In this document: piece after piece, positions 60,907 through 64,000 of the stretch | Layout: every line of letters begins with the position of its first letter | Numbering within the stretch: position 1 is the stretch's first letter | Assembly (NCBI GenBank): GCA_030694965.1 | Contig: JAUYTZ010000013.1 | Span: 62,001 to 126,000 of the forward strand | Length of the DNA stretch: 64,000 bases | Origin: Candidatus Paracaedibacteraceae bacterium | Lineage (GTDB): Bacteria; Pseudomonadota; Alphaproteobacteria; Paracaedibacterales; CAIOTO01 | Direction: 5' to 3' | Position numbers and translations under genes: made by a program | The notes under the pieces: model-generated | The model's database searches: none | What the model saw: the letters and a program-made list of their open reading frames with translations, nothing else | Told to the model about the DNA's origin: nothing

Positions 60907-61713
60907 TTACCCTGCAATAATAACTCCTGAAGATTTAATAACATCGCGTATTACTGTTGTATTTTCATCTTCAATCAACCAAATACAACGTTTATCGTCT
61001 ATATATTCCAATTTTCCATGAATTGGATTTGATTCAATAAATGAACGCAATGTCATATTTGATGCGATTTCACGATTAAGATGTTTATCCATCACTAAAT
61101 TCATACGATAAATATCACGCAGGTCTCCTATTTGGTATATGTTGCTTATCCTAAACTTCTCCCCCCACATATCAATATGAGCATACTCTAAATCATCCAA
61201 TTCAAGACCGACTGGAACACCACACGCATACCATCTAGGTCCTTTTGTTGCTAAGCGCTTATAATAATAACCATATGAAGGATTAAAAAACTCACATAAC
61301 TTACTTATGATTTTCTTTATTTCATCATTTGACAAAAGGCGCACTGAATCACTTATTGTTAAAACAAATGTTGTTCTTTTTCTTTTTAGATCAATATCAA
61401 AATTACAGCTAAACAAATCGTTCTCAGGTGTTTCAGTTCCCCCATGACGCACTGCTTGCACACAAATGCTTGTTATTGATTGTGAATAAATTTTATCAAA
61501 TTTTTTGAATTCACGTTCATAAGCATTCATTTTTTCAGATTTCAAAGATGGCGCACTTATCCCCATATGCGTTGGAACAAGCCCATATTGGCTCATAAGC
61601 TCTACACAATATTCAATCCACTTTTTATGCCCAAATTTTTCTTTATGAAAATCATGTAGCACAATTGAACTGGTCATCACACTTTTATTAAAATTATTTA
61701 CCAAGTCATCCAT
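60907..61713 (-). CDS. Protein of unknown function
   Basis: 268 residues, soluble, no signal peptide or membrane segment. Notable parts are FSCNFDIDLKRKRTTFVLTISDSVRL (a strand-rich region), then GYYYKRLATKGPRWYACGVPVGLE around residue 155, and ISNIYQIGDLRDIYRMNLVMDKHL. The GYxYxR...GPxxYAxG pattern loosely recalls a group of small bacterial proteins found beside secreted toxins as immunity proteins; I cannot confirm this, and there is no toxin gene beside it. It is separated from nrdJ by a strong terminator, so it has its own promoter. Confidence 0.65.
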   Translation of the reverse strand: MDDLVNNFNKSVMTSSIVLHDFHKEKFGHKKWIEYCVELMSQYGLVPTHMGISAPSLKSEKMNAYEREFKKFDKIYSQSITSICVQAVRHGGTETPENDLFSCNFDIDLKRKRTTFVLTISDSVRLLSNDEIKKIISKLCEFFNPSYGYYYKRLATKGPRWYACGVPVGLELDDLEYAHIDMWGEKFRISNIYQIGDLRDIYRMNLVMDKHLNREIASNMTLRSFIESNPIHGKLEYIDDKRCIWLIEDENTTVIRDVIKSSGVIIAG

Positions 61714-61731
61714 AACGAAACCCTATTTTAC

Positions 61732-61764
61732 AAAAAAGCATGCCTGAAACAAATCAAGCATGCT
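61732..61764 (-). terminator. Intrinsic terminator of nrdJ
   Basis: On the minus strand AGCATGCTTGA pairs with TCAGGCATGCT (11 bp with one G-T) around a six-base loop, followed by six T. It lies 30 bases past the nrdJ stop. Confidence 0.88.
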
Positions 61765-61793
61765 CTATTTTTTAGCTCATAATAAAATTTGTA

Positions 61794-64000
61794 TTAACTA
61801 CAGCCGTTTGTAGCTCCACAGGTATTGCACTTCAAACAGGTGCCGTTACGCACCATTGTAAAGTTACCACAATCAGAACATGCATCACCTTGATAGCCTT
61901 GCAAACGTGCTTCAGCTGCTTTATCAGCAACAACAGATAAGCGCCTTTTCTTAGGTGTTTCTGATGATGATATTACAGAACTATAGGTTGTATCATCTGT
62001 ACCAGTTGCACATAATGGCTGTTCAAGCTCATCTTCTTCATCTGTTCCTACATCAGCTGAAACAGAAACGACATGCTCACGCTTTAATGATGCCGTTGTT
62101 ACTGGTTTTACTTGCGCATCTTCTTGGTGCTCATCAAGAACTGCATAATCGCTTGTATCACCAATCGTATCATTCGACATAACGGGCTTTACATGTGCTA
62201 AGTCATGGCGGCCAAGATACGTAATTGCTAATTCACGGAATAAATAATCCAAGATAGATGTTGCCATCTTAACAGTATCATTTCCTTCCACAATGCCTGA
62301 TGGCTCAAAACGTGTAAATGTAAATGCTTCTACAAACTCCTCAAGAGGAACGCCATATTGCAAACCAATAGAAATAGCCATTGCAAAGTTATGCATCAAT
62401 GAACGGAAAGATGCACCTTCTTTGTGCATATCAATGAAAATCTCACCAAGTGTACCATCAAAATAATCACCTGTTCTAAGGTAAATTTTATGACCACCAA
62501 CAACCGCTTTTTGCGTATATCCACCACGACGGTTTGGCAATTTACGGCGATCAGATTGATGAACAACACGTTCAACGATACGTTCCACAATCTTTTCTGC
62601 TGCCGCAGATGCTTTTGCTGTTGCAGGAAGCGCCGATAAATCCTCAGCTTCTTCTTCATCAAAAGCCACAGAATTCATTGGCTGTGAAAGCTTCGACCCA
62701 TCACGATAAAGTGCATTTGCTTTCAAGCATAAACGCCATGATAATAGATACGCTTCTTTGCATTCTTCAATAGATGCTGTGTTTGGCATGTTTATAGTTT
62801 TTGAAATTGCCCCTGATACAAATGGTTGTACAGCTGCCATCATTGTAATATGGCTCATGGATGATAAAAAACGCTTTCCAGTACGGCCACACGGTGATGC
62901 ACAATCAAATACAGGTAGATGCTCATCTTTTAAGAGTGGAGCACCTTCAAGTGTCATCGTGCCGCAACAATAATTATTAGCAGCATCAATATCAGCTTTT
63001 GTAAATCCAAGATAAGTCAATACATCAAAGCTCATATCATTCAATTGATCATCTGAAATACCAAGCACATCTTTACAGAAGCTTTCACCAAGCGTCCATT
63101 TATTGAATGCAAACTTAATGTCAAAAGCTGTCGATAAAGACGTCTCAAGTGTTGATAAAATTTCAGCTGTAAATCCTTTAGCTGCAAGCTGTTCAAAGCT
63201 AATTGCCGGTGATCCCTTTAACGTACCATGCCCCACAGCATAACGTGTAATTGCCTCAATCTCAGAGCCACTATAACCAAGCTTTTTTAAAGCAATCGGT
63301 GCCATTTGGTTAATGATTTTGAAATATCCACCACCTGCAAGTTTTTTAAATTTGACTAAAGCAAAATCTGGCTCAATTCCTGTTGTATCACAATCCATCA
63401 CGAGGCCAATTGTACCTGTTGGAGCAATAACGGTTGTCTGCGCATTGCGATATCCATGTTTTTCACCAAGCTTAAGTGCTTGATCCCACGAATTTCGGGC
63501 TGATTTTACAAGTTCTTTAAATGAACAGTCTTTTTCAATTAATGGAATTGGATTAATTGTTAGTCCTTCATATCCTTTCGACTCGCCATAAGCAGCTTTT
63601 CTATGGTTACGAATCACACGGAGCATATCTTCACGGTTTTTTATATACCCCTTAAATGGACCATGCTCTTTTGCCATTTCAGCAGAGGTTGCATATGAAC
63701 GTCCTGTAAGCAATGCTGCAAGTGCACCTGCAACAGATCTGCCTTCAGCACTATCATAAGGGACACCCATCGCCATCAACAAACCACCAATGTTTGCATA
63801 GCCTAACCCAAGCGTACGGTACTCATAGGAAAGTTGAGCAATTTCTTTCGATGGGAATTGCGCCATTAAAACTGAAATTTCAAGCACCATTGTCCACAAG
63901 GTAATTGTATGCTCATACAAGGCCGTATCAAATTTGCCGTCTTTATAAAACGTCACAAGGTTAATAGACGCTAAGTTACATGCTGTGTTATCCAAAAACA
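61794..64000 (-). CDS. nrdJ: Adenosylcobalamin-dependent ribonucleotide reductase, N-terminus outside window
   Basis: Class II reductase making deoxynucleotides with a B12 radical rather than a diiron subunit. The frame is open to the right edge; residues [16 protein letters not shown] begin the visible part, so the N-terminal third is missing. [35 protein letters not shown] is the active-site/substrate region. A variable linker with Thr/Asp/Glu (about 600-690) leads to a C-terminal zinc-ribbon-like tail with CSDC and CLKCNTC. The enzyme needs cobalamin, for which no genes are seen here. Confidence 0.95.
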   Translation of the reverse strand, partial: FLDNTACNLASINLVTFYKDGKFDTALYEHTITLWTMVLEISVLMAQFPSKEIAQLSYEYRTLGLGYANIGGLLMAMGVPYDSAEGRSVAGALAALLTGRSYATSAEMAKEHGPFKGYIKNREDMLRVIRNHRKAAYGESKGYEGLTINPIPLIEKDCSFKELVKSARNSWDQALKLGEKHGYRNAQTTVIAPTGTIGLVMDCDTTGIEPDFALVKFKKLAGGGYFKIINQMAPIALKKLGYSGSEIEAITRYAVGHGTLKGSPAISFEQLAAKGFTAEILSTLETSLSTAFDIKFAFNKWTLGESFCKDVLGISDDQLNDMSFDVLTYLGFTKADIDAANNYCCGTMTLEGAPLLKDEHLPVFDCASPCGRTGKRFLSSMSHITMMAAVQPFVSGAISKTINMPNTASIEECKEAYLLSWRLCLKANALYRDGSKLSQPMNSVAFDEEEAEDLSALPATAKASAAAEKIVERIVERVVHQSDRRKLPNRRGGYTQKAVVGGHKIYLRTGDYFDGTLGEIFIDMHKEGASFRSLMHNFAMAISIGLQYGVPLEEFVEAFTFTRFEPSGIVEGNDTVKMATSILDYLFRELAITYLGRHDLAHVKPVMSNDTIGDTSDYAVLDEHQEDAQVKPVTTASLKREHVVSVSADVGTDEEDELEQPLCATGTDDTTYSSVISSSETPKKRRLSVVADKAAEARLQGYQGDACSDCGNFTMVRNGTCLKCNTCGATNGCS

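Overview
The window is AT-rich, gene-dense DNA from an alphaproteobacterium. The evidence is a set of lineage markers: a MucR/Ros-type regulator, the division ATPase MipZ, the histidine phosphotransferase ChpT, an alphaproteobacterial-type AddB, the order ampG - small ORF - hemJ - rho, a ybgC-tolQRA cluster and a class II (adenosylcobalamin) ribonucleotide reductase. High AT content, a ProP-like MFS carrier, a large autotransporter and several broken or incomplete gene clusters fit a host-associated relative of Holosporales/Paracaedibacter/Caedibacter. That placement is inference; no rRNA is present to test it.

Layout. 1-6.8 kb: polA (cut by the left edge), miaB, mucR, recN, bamD. 7-15.9 kb: accessory stretch with a ProP-like MFS carrier, a complete autotransporter, a divergent truncated autotransporter passenger, addB without addA, and a MarR gene preceded by the tail of a broken SRPBCC gene. 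16-24.9 kb: a COG0523 metal-chaperone-like GTPase, the ampG-smallORF-hemJ-rho operon, tRNA-Thr/tRNA-Leu, a small exported protein, arginase plus ornithine aminotransferase, hemE. 25-38.8 kb: galU-ugd-mfd, mipZ, a WbpM/CapD-like protein lacking its catalytic half, sco, birA, the qmcA/nfeD pair, an ABC-F ATPase, a RodZ-like protein. 39-47.6 kb: a Lys/His-rich exported protein, tRNA-Arg, rpe-heparinase-like, phzF-like, a Gln/Pro-rich membrane protein, guaD, a LON-N protein, one degenerate IS5-type element, rpsU. 47.7-53.9 kb: a metal-binding ABC solute receptor, ybgC-tolQRA, apaG, ccmC-ccmD-ccmE, chpT. 54-64 kb: tRNA-Asn, ppiD, a YciI-like protein, psd-pssA, tRNA-Pro, ogt-comF, a GT90/CAP10-like glycosyltransferase, an unknown protein, and class II nrdJ (cut by the right edge).

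Functional themes. Envelope biogenesis dominates: BamD, PpiD, TolQRA, RodZ-like, Psd/PssA, GalU/Ugd, QmcA/NfeD, the autotransporter and the GT90 protein. Haem and respiration are served by hemE, hemJ, ccmCDE and sco. DNA repair is served by polA, recN, addB, mfd and ogt. Arginase and ornithine aminotransferase would turn arginine into glutamate semialdehyde. Several clusters are incomplete here: tolB-pal, ccmF and the other ccm genes, addA, and the ABC permease/ATPase for the metal receptor do not adjoin their partners.

I saw no CRISPR array, prophage, secretion-system island or clearly new multi-gene system. The best leads are the autotransporter/passenger-fragment/addB junction, the SRPBCC remnant coupled to MarR, the truncated WbpM-like protein, the GT90-like enzyme, and four proteins I cannot identify (21223, 38979, 43894, 60907).
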